A stretch of DNA of 64,000 bases, taken from Pseudomonas lutea (GTDB taxonomy: Bacteria > Pseudomonadota > Gammaproteobacteria > Pseudomonadales > Pseudomonadaceae). The notes beneath the pieces were generated by a model. That model worked only from the letters and a program-made list of their open reading frames with translations. It did not search any database and was not told where the DNA came from. The translations under genes and the position numbers were made by a program. Positions 20,410 through 29,100 of this stretch are shown in pieces. The DNA lies in contig NZ_JRMB01000002.1 of the NCBI RefSeq assembly GCF_000759445.1, positions 186,001 through 250,000 of the forward strand. Direction: 5' to 3'. Numbering within the stretch: the first letter of the stretch is position 1; each line of letters begins with the position of its first letter.

Positions 20410-20883
20410 TCAGCGCGCGCCCATCGCGTCCCTCAGGAAACCCGGCGCGATGTAACGCTCGTAATGCGCTTCGGACAGCAGGAAGAATTCCCGATCAATG
20501 GCATCGCGCAGTTCGGGCAGTGACCAGTCGCGAAACTCCGGCAGCAGCACCATGCCGTATGCGTCCAATTGGTTGATCACCCGAGCGCCCCGCGCAATCA
20601 ACTGATAAGCCCAGCAATATTCCGACTGGTGCGGGACGAAGCGGATCTTGCGTTGTTCCAGCTGCTGGCGCAGCTTCACGGGGTCGAAGACCTCGACCTT
20701 CGCCGCCATGACCTGCACCAGCAGCTGTTCAAGGCGCAGCCAGACCGCGCGTTTTTCGTCTTCGTTGTAACCGTTCCAGTGGATGACTTCGTGATGGAAA
20801 CGCTTGCATCCCCGGCACACAAGGTCCCCGTAAACGGTGGAGCAGAGGCCCACGCAGGGCGTTTTGATGATCTGATTGGGCAT
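20410..20883 (-). CDS. DUF1289 domain protein
   Basis: This is a 157-residue cytoplasmic protein. The first 50 residues hold the small cysteine-rich DUF1289 domain: TPCVGLCSTVYGDLVCRGC followed by KRFHHEVIHW, with four conserved cysteines that could bind metal. The remaining 100 residues are a charged alpha-helical extension not found in the short members. The frame is open to 20913, but the ATG at 20883 (MPNQIIKTP) fits the domain start. Function is unknown. It is divergent from the acnB leader. Confidence 0.8.
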   Translation of the reverse strand: MPNQIIKTPCVGLCSTVYGDLVCRGCKRFHHEVIHWNGYNEDEKRAVWLRLEQLLVQVMAAKVEVFDPVKLRQQLEQRKIRFVPHQSEYCWAYQLIARGARVINQLDAYGMVLLPEFRDWSLPELRDAIDREFFLLSEAHYERYIAPGFLRDAMGAR

Positions 20884-20970
20884 GGCAAAACAACACGACG
20901 GCGAACGGAACAAGCCGGCATGTTAGCCCTTTGTCTAACGAGGTACACCCTTCAACCTGTGGGGGCTAAC

Positions 20971-20999
20971 TTACCTTCAGCGGTTTTTTCCCGTAGAAT
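20971..20999 (+). promoter_or_regulatory. Weak candidate promoter upstream of acnB
   Basis: TAGAAT (20994-20999) is a good -10 box. The 17-bp-spaced -35 position holds TTACCT, a poor match. It would start transcription near 21006, just ahead of the structured element. An 8-bp inverted repeat (GTTAGCCC at 20922-20929, GGGCTAAC at 20963-20970) lies upstream and could be an operator. Confidence 0.4.
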
Positions 21000-21031
21000 C
21001 ACCGGGCCTTTTAAGGCGCCAATGTCCGTTG

Positions 21032-21191
21032 GAAGCTGTTTTCAAAGCGTCACGAGCACAGTCAGGGCTTTGTCCGGTAAGTCGCCCAGCTACTTATTGC
21101 CCAAAGCCCGCCCCGCAGTCCGGTTTGACGCGAAAGGTTCGCGTCCCCTCCCCAGCCGATCATGCAGGCGTAAAACTTTGAAAACAGCTTC
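21032..21191 (+). ncRNA. Candidate structured RNA or MITE-like element in the acnB leader
   Basis: GAAGCTGTTTTCAAAG (21032-21047) is perfectly complementary to CTTTGAAAACAGCTTC (21176-21191), giving a 16-bp closing helix. Inside lie two more perfect 8-bp helices: GGGCTTTG (21065-21072) with CAAAGCCC (21102-21109), and GACGCGAA (21127-21134) with TTCGCGTC (21138-21145) around an AGG loop. Nothing in the region codes for a recognisable protein. Near-matching CYGTTGG heptamers flank the outer helix, so a small inverted-repeat mobile element is the alternative reading. It ends 118 nt before the acnB start and would be part of the acnB leader. Confidence 0.55.
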
Positions 21192-21309
21192 TGTTGGAGA
21201 TCGTCAGCTTCCTGCCAAGAAACTTTAAAAAGTTCGAGAGCATCGATGCGGACCTTTTCCGGATGAGCGTCCCGGACACCCATTTGGGACCACTGATGAG
21301 GGTAATACT

Positions 21310-23910
21310 GTGCTTGAAGCCTACCGTAAACACATCGAAGAGCGTGCCGCCCAGGGTATCGTGCCCCAGCCGCTTAACGCCGAACAAACCGCAGGCCTGG
21401 TCGAGCTGCTGAAAAACCCACCGGCTGGCGAAGAAGCTTTCCTGCTTGACCTGATCACCAATCGCGTTCCACCGGGAGTTGACGAAGCGGCCTACGTCAA
21501 AGCCGGTTTCCTTTCTGCCCTGGCCAAGGGCGAAGTTCATTCCCCTCTGCTGGACAAGAAGCGCGCTGTCGAACTGCTCGGCACCATGCAGGGCGGCTAC
21601 AACATCGTCACCATGGTTGAGCTGCTGGACGATGCCGAGCTGGCACCGGTGGCCGCAGAACAACTGAAGCACACCCTGCTGATGTTCGACGCCTTCCACG
21701 ACGTCGCTGAAAAAGCCAAGAACGGCAACGCACACGCCAAAGGCGTGATGCAGTCCTGGGCCGACGGCGAGTGGTTCCAGAAGCGTCCGACCCTGGCCGA
21801 AAAGATCAGCCTGCGCGTCTTCAAGGTCACCGGTGAAACCAACACCGACGACCTGTCGCCTGCGCCTGATGCCTGGTCGCGTCCGGACATCCCGCTGCAC
21901 GCCCTCGCCATGCTGAAAATGGCCCGTGACGGCATCGTGCCCGACGTGCAAGGCTCGATCGGCCCGATGAAGCAAATCGAAGACATGCGCGGTCAAGGCT
22001 TCCCTATTGCCTACGTCGGTGACGTGGTCGGTACCGGTTCCTCGCGTAAGTCAGCCACCAACTCGGTGCTGTGGTTCTTCGGTGACGACATCCCGAACGT
22101 GCCGAACAAGCGCGCCGGCGGCTTCTGCTTCGGCAGCAAAATCGCTCCGATCTTCTACAACACCATGGAAGATGCGGGCGCACTGCCAATTGAGTTCGAC
22201 GTCTCGAACATCAACATGGGCGACGTGATCGACGTTTACCCGTATGCCGGCAAAGTCACCAAACACGGCACCGACGACGTGCTGGCAACCTTCGAACTGA
22301 AGACGCCAGTGCTGCTTGACGAAGTTCGCGCCGGTGGCCGTATTCCGCTGATCATCGGTCGCGGCCTGACTGGCAAGGCACGCGCCGAGCTGGGTCTGCC
22401 GCCTTCGACGCTGTTCAAGCTGCCCGACGTTCCAGTGGCCAGCACCAAAGGCTTTACCCTGGCGCAGAAGATGGTCGGCAAGGCCTGTGGCACCGACGGC
22501 ATCCGTCCGGGCACCTACTGCGAGCCGAAGATGACCACCGTCGGTTCTCAGGACACCACCGGTCCCATGACCCGTGATGAACTGAAAGACCTGGCGTGCC
22601 TGGGCTTCTCGACCGATCTGGTGATGCAGTCTTTCTGCCACACTGCGGCCTATCCGAAGCCGATCGACGTCAAGACTCACCACACGCTGCCTGACTTCAT
22701 CATGACCCGCGGCGGCGTTTCCCTGCGTCCGGGCGACGGCATCATCCACAGCTGGCTGAACCGCATGCTGCTGCCGGACACCGTCGGCACCGGTGGTGAC
22801 TCGCACACCCGCTTCCCGATCGGCATCTCGTTCCCGGCCGGTTCAGGTCTGGTCGCGTTTGCCGCTGCCACCGGCGTTATGCCGCTGGACATGCCGGAGT
22901 CGATTCTGGTTCGCTTCAAAGGCAAGCTGCAACCAGGCGTCACCCTGCGTGACCTGGTTCATGCGATCCCTTACTACGCGATCCAGAAGGGCCTGCTGAC
23001 GGTCGAGAAGAAGGGCAAGAAGAACGCTTTCTCCGGTCGCATTCTGGAGATCGAAGGTCTGGAAACCCTGACCGTCGAGCAAGCTTTCGAACTGTCCGAC
23101 GCCTCGGCCGAACGCTCCGCCGCCGGCTGCACCATCAAGCTGTCGAAAGAGTCGATCGCCGAGTACCTGAAATCCAACATCACCCTGCTGCGCTGGATGA
23201 TCGGCGAAGGCTACGGTGATCCGCGTACGCTGGAGCGTCGTGCTCAGGCCATGGAAGCCTGGGTCGCCAACCCAGAGTTGCTGGAAGCCGATGCTGACGC
23301 CGAATACGCGGAAATCATCGAAATCGATCTGGCTGACGTCAAAGAGCCTGTGCTCTGCGCGCCAAACGACCCGGATGATGCCCGTCTGCTGTCCAGCGTA
23401 GCTGGCGAGAAGATCGACGAGGTGTTCATCGGTTCGTGCATGACCAACATCGGCCACTTCCGCGCTGCGGGCAAGTTGCTGGAGCAGGTCAAAGGCCAGC
23501 TGCCGACGCGTCTGTGGCTGTCGCCGCCGACCAAGATGGACGCTCACCAGTTGACCGAGGAAGGTTACTACGGGATTTACGGCAAGGCTGGCGCGCGCAT
23601 GGAAATGCCGGGCTGCTCGCTGTGCATGGGTAACCAGGCACGTGTTGAGCCGAATTCGACAGTCGTTTCGACGTCGACTCGTAACTTCCCGAACCGTCTG
23701 GGCGATGGTGCGAACGTTTACCTGGCTTCGGCCGAGTTGGCGTCCGTTGCGTCGATTCTGGGTCGTCTGCCGACGGTCGAGGAGTATATGGAGTACGCGG
23801 GCAAGATCGACAGCATGGCTGCCGATGTTTACCGTTACTTGAGCTTCGATCAGATCGCGGAATTCCGTGAGGCTGCGGCCAACGCTAATATTCCGGTTGT
23901 TCAGGCGTAA
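21310..23910 (+). CDS. acnB: Aconitate hydratase B
   Basis: This 866-residue enzyme converts citrate to isocitrate in the tricarboxylic acid cycle and can act as an iron-responsive RNA-binding protein without its cluster. The domain order is that of AcnB: HEAT-like helical domain first, then the swivel domain ([20 protein letters not shown]), then the catalytic domains. The three cysteines that hold the 4Fe-4S cluster are at 710 (GSCMTNIG), 769 and 772 (GCSLCMGN), the same positions I recall for E. coli AcnB. Translation starts at GTG 21310 with a GAGGGT site before it. A structured leader lies upstream and a strong terminator downstream. Confidence 0.97.
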   Translation: MLEAYRKHIEERAAQGIVPQPLNAEQTAGLVELLKNPPAGEEAFLLDLITNRVPPGVDEAAYVKAGFLSALAKGEVHSPLLDKKRAVELLGTMQGGYNIVTMVELLDDAELAPVAAEQLKHTLLMFDAFHDVAEKAKNGNAHAKGVMQSWADGEWFQKRPTLAEKISLRVFKVTGETNTDDLSPAPDAWSRPDIPLHALAMLKMARDGIVPDVQGSIGPMKQIEDMRGQGFPIAYVGDVVGTGSSRKSATNSVLWFFGDDIPNVPNKRAGGFCFGSKIAPIFYNTMEDAGALPIEFDVSNINMGDVIDVYPYAGKVTKHGTDDVLATFELKTPVLLDEVRAGGRIPLIIGRGLTGKARAELGLPPSTLFKLPDVPVASTKGFTLAQKMVGKACGTDGIRPGTYCEPKMTTVGSQDTTGPMTRDELKDLACLGFSTDLVMQSFCHTAAYPKPIDVKTHHTLPDFIMTRGGVSLRPGDGIIHSWLNRMLLPDTVGTGGDSHTRFPIGISFPAGSGLVAFAAATGVMPLDMPESILVRFKGKLQPGVTLRDLVHAIPYYAIQKGLLTVEKKGKKNAFSGRILEIEGLETLTVEQAFELSDASAERSAAGCTIKLSKESIAEYLKSNITLLRWMIGEGYGDPRTLERRAQAMEAWVANPELLEADADAEYAEIIEIDLADVKEPVLCAPNDPDDARLLSSVAGEKIDEVFIGSCMTNIGHFRAAGKLLEQVKGQLPTRLWLSPPTKMDAHQLTEEGYYGIYGKAGARMEMPGCSLCMGNQARVEPNSTVVSTSTRNFPNRLGDGANVYLASAELASVASILGRLPTVEEYMEYAGKIDSMAADVYRYLSFDQIAEFREAAANANIPVVQA

Positions 23911-23931
23911 TAGCTGAACCGTGTTGAAAGA

Positions 23932-23957
23932 ACCCCGCTTCGGCGGGGTTTTTTTAT
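23932..23957 (+). terminator. Rho-independent terminator of acnB
   Basis: ACCCCGC-TTC-GGCGGGGT followed by TTTTTT. The stem is GC-rich, and it starts 22 bp after the acnB stop. Confidence 0.93.
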
Positions 23958-23979
23958 GGGCTTTTTTTGATAGATCGAG

Positions 23980-24275
23980 AGCGTCTGCCTAACGGCAGAC
24001 TGTTTCGCCTTCGGCGAGTTACTTGATAAAACCCCGCTTTCGGTTTCAAAGAGCAGGCAAGGGCTTGTGCTCCTGGTTTGGTTCCTCCTTCGTCGGAATA
24101 CCCTCACTCCGACGATGCTCCGTGGGCTCGCGCCGAACGGACATCCATGTCCTGACGGCGCTCTCGCGGCATCCATGCCGCTCGACCCACTGCGCATCGT
24201 CTACGTTCAGCCTGCACCCAAGTCGCGTTTCGCGGTGACTGGGCTTTTTGCGTACGCAGATCAAAAGGATGTCTA
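23980..24275 (+). repeat. Dispersed ~290-bp repeat, copy 1
   Basis: This copy runs from a hairpin (GTCTGCCTAACGGCAGAC), through GTTTCGCCTTCGGCGAGTTA and CGTCTACGTTCAGCCTGCAC, to GTACGCAGATC. The same order of blocks is found inverted at 25775-26084 and direct at 31345-31655. Open frames within it are conserved only because the DNA is; I do not call them genes. It has no transposase and no clear terminal repeats. Confidence 0.85.
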
Positions 24276-24388
24276 AAGCAGATCAAGAGCTTCCGGGGCT
24301 GAAGCCGGTCCCACAGTGTTTATACGGCCCTTGGTAGCATCCGCTTCAGCCGAGAGGACGGTCCCGATCAATGCACACGCTGCTTTTA

Positions 24389-24612
24389 GTGGGACCGGCT
24401 TCAGCCGGGAATGGGCCGCATTGGACGCGATCAAATGCACTGGGTGAATGCAGTCATTCTGTAGGAGCCGGCTTGCTGGCGAACGCGGAGGGTCTGCGGG
24501 GAAGATACCGCCTGACACACTGTTTTTGCCAGCAAGCCGGCTCCTGCATGTTCCGCATTGATCGTGCCCACGCTCCACGTAGGCATGTATCCCGCGACGC
24601 TCCGCGTCACCG
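24389..24612 (-). repeat. ~220-bp composite repeat, left copy, inverted relative to 25235-25679
   Basis: This block contains a family D REP hairpin (GTGGGACCGGCTTCAGCCGG), the segment GATCAAATGCACTGGGTGAA, a family A REPIN (24462-24549) and a degenerate twin hairpin (24568-24611). Its reverse complement matches 25235-25458 and 25459-25679 along the whole length. A lone family D hairpin also lies at 24290-24315. Confidence 0.85.
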
Positions 24613-24710
24613 TGCAGGCTGTCACCTCTTACGGTTGCTGGTCGGCGTAGCCACGTGGGCAGTTGGCCGCTTAGACTGCCGCTTCTTTCTGTTTTCAAAG
24701 GATGAATCCA

Positions 24711-25214
24711 GTGAATGCGGCTGTCGATCAGGTAGTGATCCATCGTTTTACCGAGTCCCATATCGAGGGCGTCACGGCTCTTTATAACGACCCATTGGTG
24801 TGCCGTCAGGTGCTTCAAATGCCGTATCAATCCGCTGAGGTCTGGCGCAAGCGGCTGGCGGGCGCGGATGAGCGTTCGGTAAAGCTTGTGGCTTTGCATC
24901 AGGGCCAAGTGATCGGCAACATCGGGCTGGAGCAATACGCGCGCATTCGGCAGCGTCATGTAGGCGCCATTGGTATGGGCGTGGCAGCGGCGTGGCAGGG
25001 CAAAGGGGTTGGGTCGCGGCTGATGGCTGCCGTGCTGGAAGTCGCGGACAACTGGATGAACCTGCACCGTGTCGAACTGACCGTATTTGCCGACAACGAA
25101 GCCGCGCTGGCCCTGTATCGCAAATTCGGTTTCGAAAACGAAGGTCGCCTGCGGGACTACGCCATCCGTGACGGGGTGCTGGTCGACGCCATCAGCATGG
25201 CGCGATTGAAATAA
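24711..25214 (+). CDS. GNAT-family N-acetyltransferase, YhhY/AaaT-like
   Basis: This is a cytoplasmic acetyltransferase of about 167 residues. The acetyl-CoA motif is present (GMGVAAAWQGKGVGSRLM), and the C-terminal RVELTVFADNEAALALYRKF and GFENEGRLRDYAIRDG resemble E. coli YhhY, an L-amino-acid N-acetyltransferase. An ATG at 24702 is in frame, but the AAGGA site sits directly against it. The same AAGGA is 8 bp before the GTG at 24711, so I chose that start. The gene sits alone in the centre of nested inverted repeats, with no operon partner. The substrate is inferred from the family only. Confidence 0.83.
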   Translation: MNAAVDQVVIHRFTESHIEGVTALYNDPLVCRQVLQMPYQSAEVWRKRLAGADERSVKLVALHQGQVIGNIGLEQYARIRQRHVGAIGMGVAAAWQGKGVGSRLMAAVLEVADNWMNLHRVELTVFADNEAALALYRKFGFENEGRLRDYAIRDGVLVDAISMARLK

Positions 25215-25234
25215 CCACGTCCCGTTGTCGAGAG

Positions 25235-25458
25235 AGCGACGCAAAGCGTCAAAGGATGCATGCCAACGCAAAGTGAGGGCGCGATCAACGCAGAACATGC
25301 ACAAGCCGCTTTGTCGGGGGAAAACAGTGTGTCAGGCGGCATCTTCCCCGCAGACACTCCGCGTTCGCCAGCAAGCCGGCTCCTACAGAAAATTGCATTC
25401 ACCCAGTGCATTTGATCGCGTCCAATCCGGCCCCTTCCCGGCTAAAGCCGGTCCCACC
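25235..25458 (+). repeat. ~220-bp composite repeat, right copy 1
   Basis: This is the inverted counterpart of 24389-24612, at roughly 80 percent identity by eye. It includes a decayed twin hairpin (GACGCAAAGCGTC), a REPIN whose left arm is decayed (about 25318-25386), the segment TTCACCCAGTGCATTTGATC and a family D hairpin at 25435-25458. Confidence 0.83.
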
Positions 25459-25679
25459 AGGGCGTCGTATGCGTCAAAGGATGCATGCCCACGTGAAGTG
25501 TGAGCACGATCAACGCAGAATGCAGGATCCGGCCTGCTGGCGAAAGCAGTGTGTCAGGCGGCATCTTCCCAGCAGACCCTTCGCGTTCGCCAGCAAGCCG
25601 GCTCCTACAGAAGACTGCATTCACCCAGTGCATTTGGTCGCGCCCAAGTCGGCCCTTCCCGGCTGAAGCCGGTCCCACT
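25459..25679 (+). repeat. ~220-bp composite repeat, right copy 2
   Basis: This is a tandem duplicate of the block at 25235-25458 with the same internal order, ending in a family D hairpin at 25655-25679. A further single family D hairpin follows at 25723-25745. Confidence 0.85.
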
Positions 25680-25774
25680 AAAACAGCGGGCGCGCATTCA
25701 GCGGCACCGAAGGCGCACTCCTGTGGGACCGGCTTCAGCCGGGAAGCCTTTGATCTGCTTCTGATCTGCTTCTG

Positions 25775-26084
25775 ATCTGCTTTTGGTCTTCATACGCATA
25801 AAGCCCAGCCGCCGCCAATCGCGACTTGGGTGCAGGCTGAACGTAGACGATGCGCAGTGGGTCGAGCCGCATGGACGCGGCGAGAGCGCCGTCAGGACAT
25901 GGATGTCCGTTCGGCGCGGGCCCACGGAGCATCGTCGGAGTGACGGAATTCCGACGAAGGAGGAACCAAACCAGGAGCAAGCACCCTTGGTTACTTGGGG
26001 ACGGTGCGACTTTCGACGGTTTCCAAGTAACTCGCCGAAGGCGAAACAGTCTGCCCCCAGGCAGACGCCCCTGATCTTGATCTC
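25775..26084 (-). repeat. Dispersed ~290-bp repeat, copy 2 (inverted)
   Basis: The reverse complement matches copy 1 (23980-24275) block for block, with an extra short stretch holding AAGTAACCAAGGGTGCTTGC. It lies immediately after gdhB, beside the gdhB terminator. Four near-identical TGATCTGCTTC units run from about 25747 to 25785. Confidence 0.85.
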
Positions 26085-26096
26085 CAAAACGCAAAA

Positions 26097-26130
26097 ACAA
26101 AAAAGCCCCGCATCTTGCGATACGGGGCCT
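26097..26130 (-). terminator. Rho-independent terminator of gdhB
   Basis: On the minus strand GGCCCCGTATC and GATGCGGGGC form the stem, followed by TTTTTTG. It begins 21 bp after the gdhB stop. Confidence 0.88.
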
Positions 26131-26151
26131 CTGTTTACAGCAAGCTAACCA

Positions 26152-29100
26152 TCAAACCACCGACGTCTGCCCACTCATCGCCAGGTCCAGCAACTCACGG
26201 TTGGCGACCGCATACATCGCATAGTCATTGCCACTCGCCGCACGCAACTCAACCAACATCGCGCGCCAGCGCTCAACCATCTGCACATGCTGCTCCAGCC
26301 ACAGCGTCAAGCGCTCCTCGATGTCCGCAGGACCGTTCGGCATCTGCAACACAGAGACCGTAATCGCCCGCTGCTGCCAATCGATATCATCACGGAACGC
26401 CTCACGCGCGAGCGCCTGCCAATTATTCTCCACCGGCAAGGCACTGATCTGCTGCAGATACCAGGTCACGTCCAGCGAACTGCCGACCGCGAAGTACACC
26501 TTCGCCACATCCGCCGCATTCTGACCGGTGACATCAGACGCTTCGATGATCGGCAACAGCGTGTACAAGTGACTGGTGCCCGCGACCATCCGCGCCAGCA
26601 ACTCCGGCACACCGGCGGCGACGTACTCTTGGTAGCGCGTCTGCCAGACCTCGCGGGTCGGGCCTTCCAGCAACTCGTCCAGTTTCAGGCCCAGCGCCGC
26701 GATGTGCGGACCGAAGTGCGCAACATCGCGTGCCGCGTCCAGCTCGTTGCGACGGCTGCGCAGGAACCAGCGGGTCGCGCGGCGGCCCAGGCGCATCAGC
26801 TCATCCATCAGCGCCAGCTGAATCTCGGCCGGGACCTTGTAGTCCAGCGCCTCGATCTGACGGAACCAGTGCGGCAGGTGGAAAATGTCGCGCACGATCA
26901 CATACGCACCGGCCACGTTGGCTGCCGTCATGCCGGTCGACTCCTTGAGACGCTGCACGAAGGTGATGCCCATGTGGTTGACCAGATCGTTGGCGATCTG
27001 CGTGCTGACGATTTCACGCTTCAGACGGTGGCGACGCATCGATTCCGAGAACTTCGCACCCAATGACGGCGGGAACGCGGTTTCCATGTCGCGGGCCAGA
27101 TAATCGTCATCCGGCACGCGGGATTCCAGCAACGCTTCCTTGAGGTCGATCTTGCTGTAGGAAATCAGCACCGACAGCTCCGCGCGGGTCAGACCTTTCT
27201 TCTCCGCGATGCGCTCGGCCAGTTGGTCTTCGGCCGGGAGGAACTCAATGGCACGGTCCAGCTTGCCACGCGACTCCAGATCACTCATCAGGCGCTTGTA
27301 TTCGGCGATGCGCTCGTAGGCACGGCGCTCCGCCAGCGACAGGGCCTGAGTCTGCTTGTAGTTGTTGCCGAGGACGAGGTTGCCCACTTCATCGGTCATG
27401 CTTTCGAGCAGCAGGTTGCGCTGCTTCTCGGTCATGTCACCGGCCTGGACCACTTCGTTCAGCAGGATCTTGATGTTCACTTCGTGGTCGGAGCAATCCA
27501 CGCCACCGGCGTTGTCGATGAAGTCGGTGTTGGTCGCGCCGCCCATCAGGCCGAACTCGACGCGGCCCAGTTGGGTCATGCCGAGGTTGCCGCCCTCGCC
27601 CACCACTTTGCAGCGCAGCTGATTGCCGTTGACGCGCAATGCGTCGTTGGCCTTGTCACCCACATCGGCATGGCTTTCAGTGCTGGCTTTGACGTAAGTG
27701 CCGATGCCGCCGTTCCAGAGCAGATCCACCGGCGCCTTGAGCAGCGCGTGCATCAGTTCGGTCGGGGTCAGCTTGTCAGCGGTAATGTCGAAGCGTGCTT
27801 TCATCTGCGCAGTGATCGCAATGCTTTTGGCGCTGCGCGGGAAGATACCGCCGCCTTCGGACATCAGGCTGGTGTCGTAATCGGTCCAGGCCGAACGCGG
27901 CAGGTCGAACAGACGCTGACGCTCGGCGAAGCTGCTCGCCGGGTCCGGGTTTGGATCAATGAAGATGTGCAGGTGGTTGAACGCCGCCACCAGTTGCAGT
28001 TTGTCGGACATCAACAAGCCGTTGCCGAACACGTCGCCGGCCATGTCACCGACGCCGATCACGCTGATGCTGTCCTGCTGGACGTTGATGCCGCGCTCGC
28101 GGAAGTGGCGCTGCACACCGACCCACGCGCCCTTGGCGGTGATGCCCATCTTCTTGTGGTCGTAACCCGCCGAGCCGCCGGAAGCGAAGGCGTCACCCAA
28201 CCAGAAGCCGTAATCGATGGCAATGCCGTTGGCGATGTCGGAGAAGGTCGCGGTGCCCTTGTCGGCGGCCACGACCAGGTACGGGTCATCATCGTCGTGA
28301 CGCACGACGTTGGCAGGCGGCACCAGCGCGCCTTCTTTCAGGTTGTCGGTGATGTCCAGCAGCCCGGAAATGAAGATGCGGTAGCAGGCGATCGCCTCGG
28401 CCTGGATCTCGTCGCGGGTGCCGGTGGTCGGCAGACGGCGCGGCAGGAAGCCACCTTTGGCGCCCACCGGCACAATGACCGAGTTCTTCACCTGCTGGGC
28501 TTTGACCAGCCCGAGGACTTCGGTACGGAAGTCTTCTTCGCGGTCGGACCAGCGCAGGCCGCCGCGGGCCACGTTGCCGAAGCGCAGGTGCACGCCTTCA
28601 ACACGCGGCGAGTAGACGAAGATTTCGAACTTCGGTACCGGCTTCGGCAGTTCGGGGATCAGACGCGGGTTGAACTTGAAGCTGAAATAGCTCTTGCTCT
28701 GACCGTTGGCGTCGGCCTGGTAGAAGTTGGTGCGCATGGTCGCCTTGATCAGGTCAAGGTAGCGACGCAGGATGCGGTCTTCGTTGAGCACCTGCACGCC
28801 ATCGAGCGCAGTCAGGATGGCCTGTTCGAGACGTTGTTGCATGTCGTCGAGGTCGCCGCCGCTCAATTTGCGCGCCAGGTAGAAACGGGTCTTGAACAGA
28901 CGCGTCAGCTCACGGGCGATGTCGGCATGGTTGTTCAACGTGCTGGCGATGTAGCCAAGGTCGAAGCCCAGGCGGATCTGCTTCAGGTAACGCGCGTAGG
29001 CCCGCAGCAACGCCACGTCGCGCCACGGCAGACCGGCCGTCAGCACCAGACGGTTGAAAGCATCGTTCTCGGCTTCGCCACGGACGATGTGGACGAACGC

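Noticed and set aside
23977..26090. Classical composite transposon or insertion sequence
   Set aside because: No transposase frame and no clear target duplication were seen. Inverted repeats alone do not prove transposition.
24046..26148. Many short open frames in the repeat region, some shared between repeat copies
   Set aside because: They occur in several frames and on both strands at once and follow the DNA repeat rather than codon constraint. I treat them as spurious proteins.
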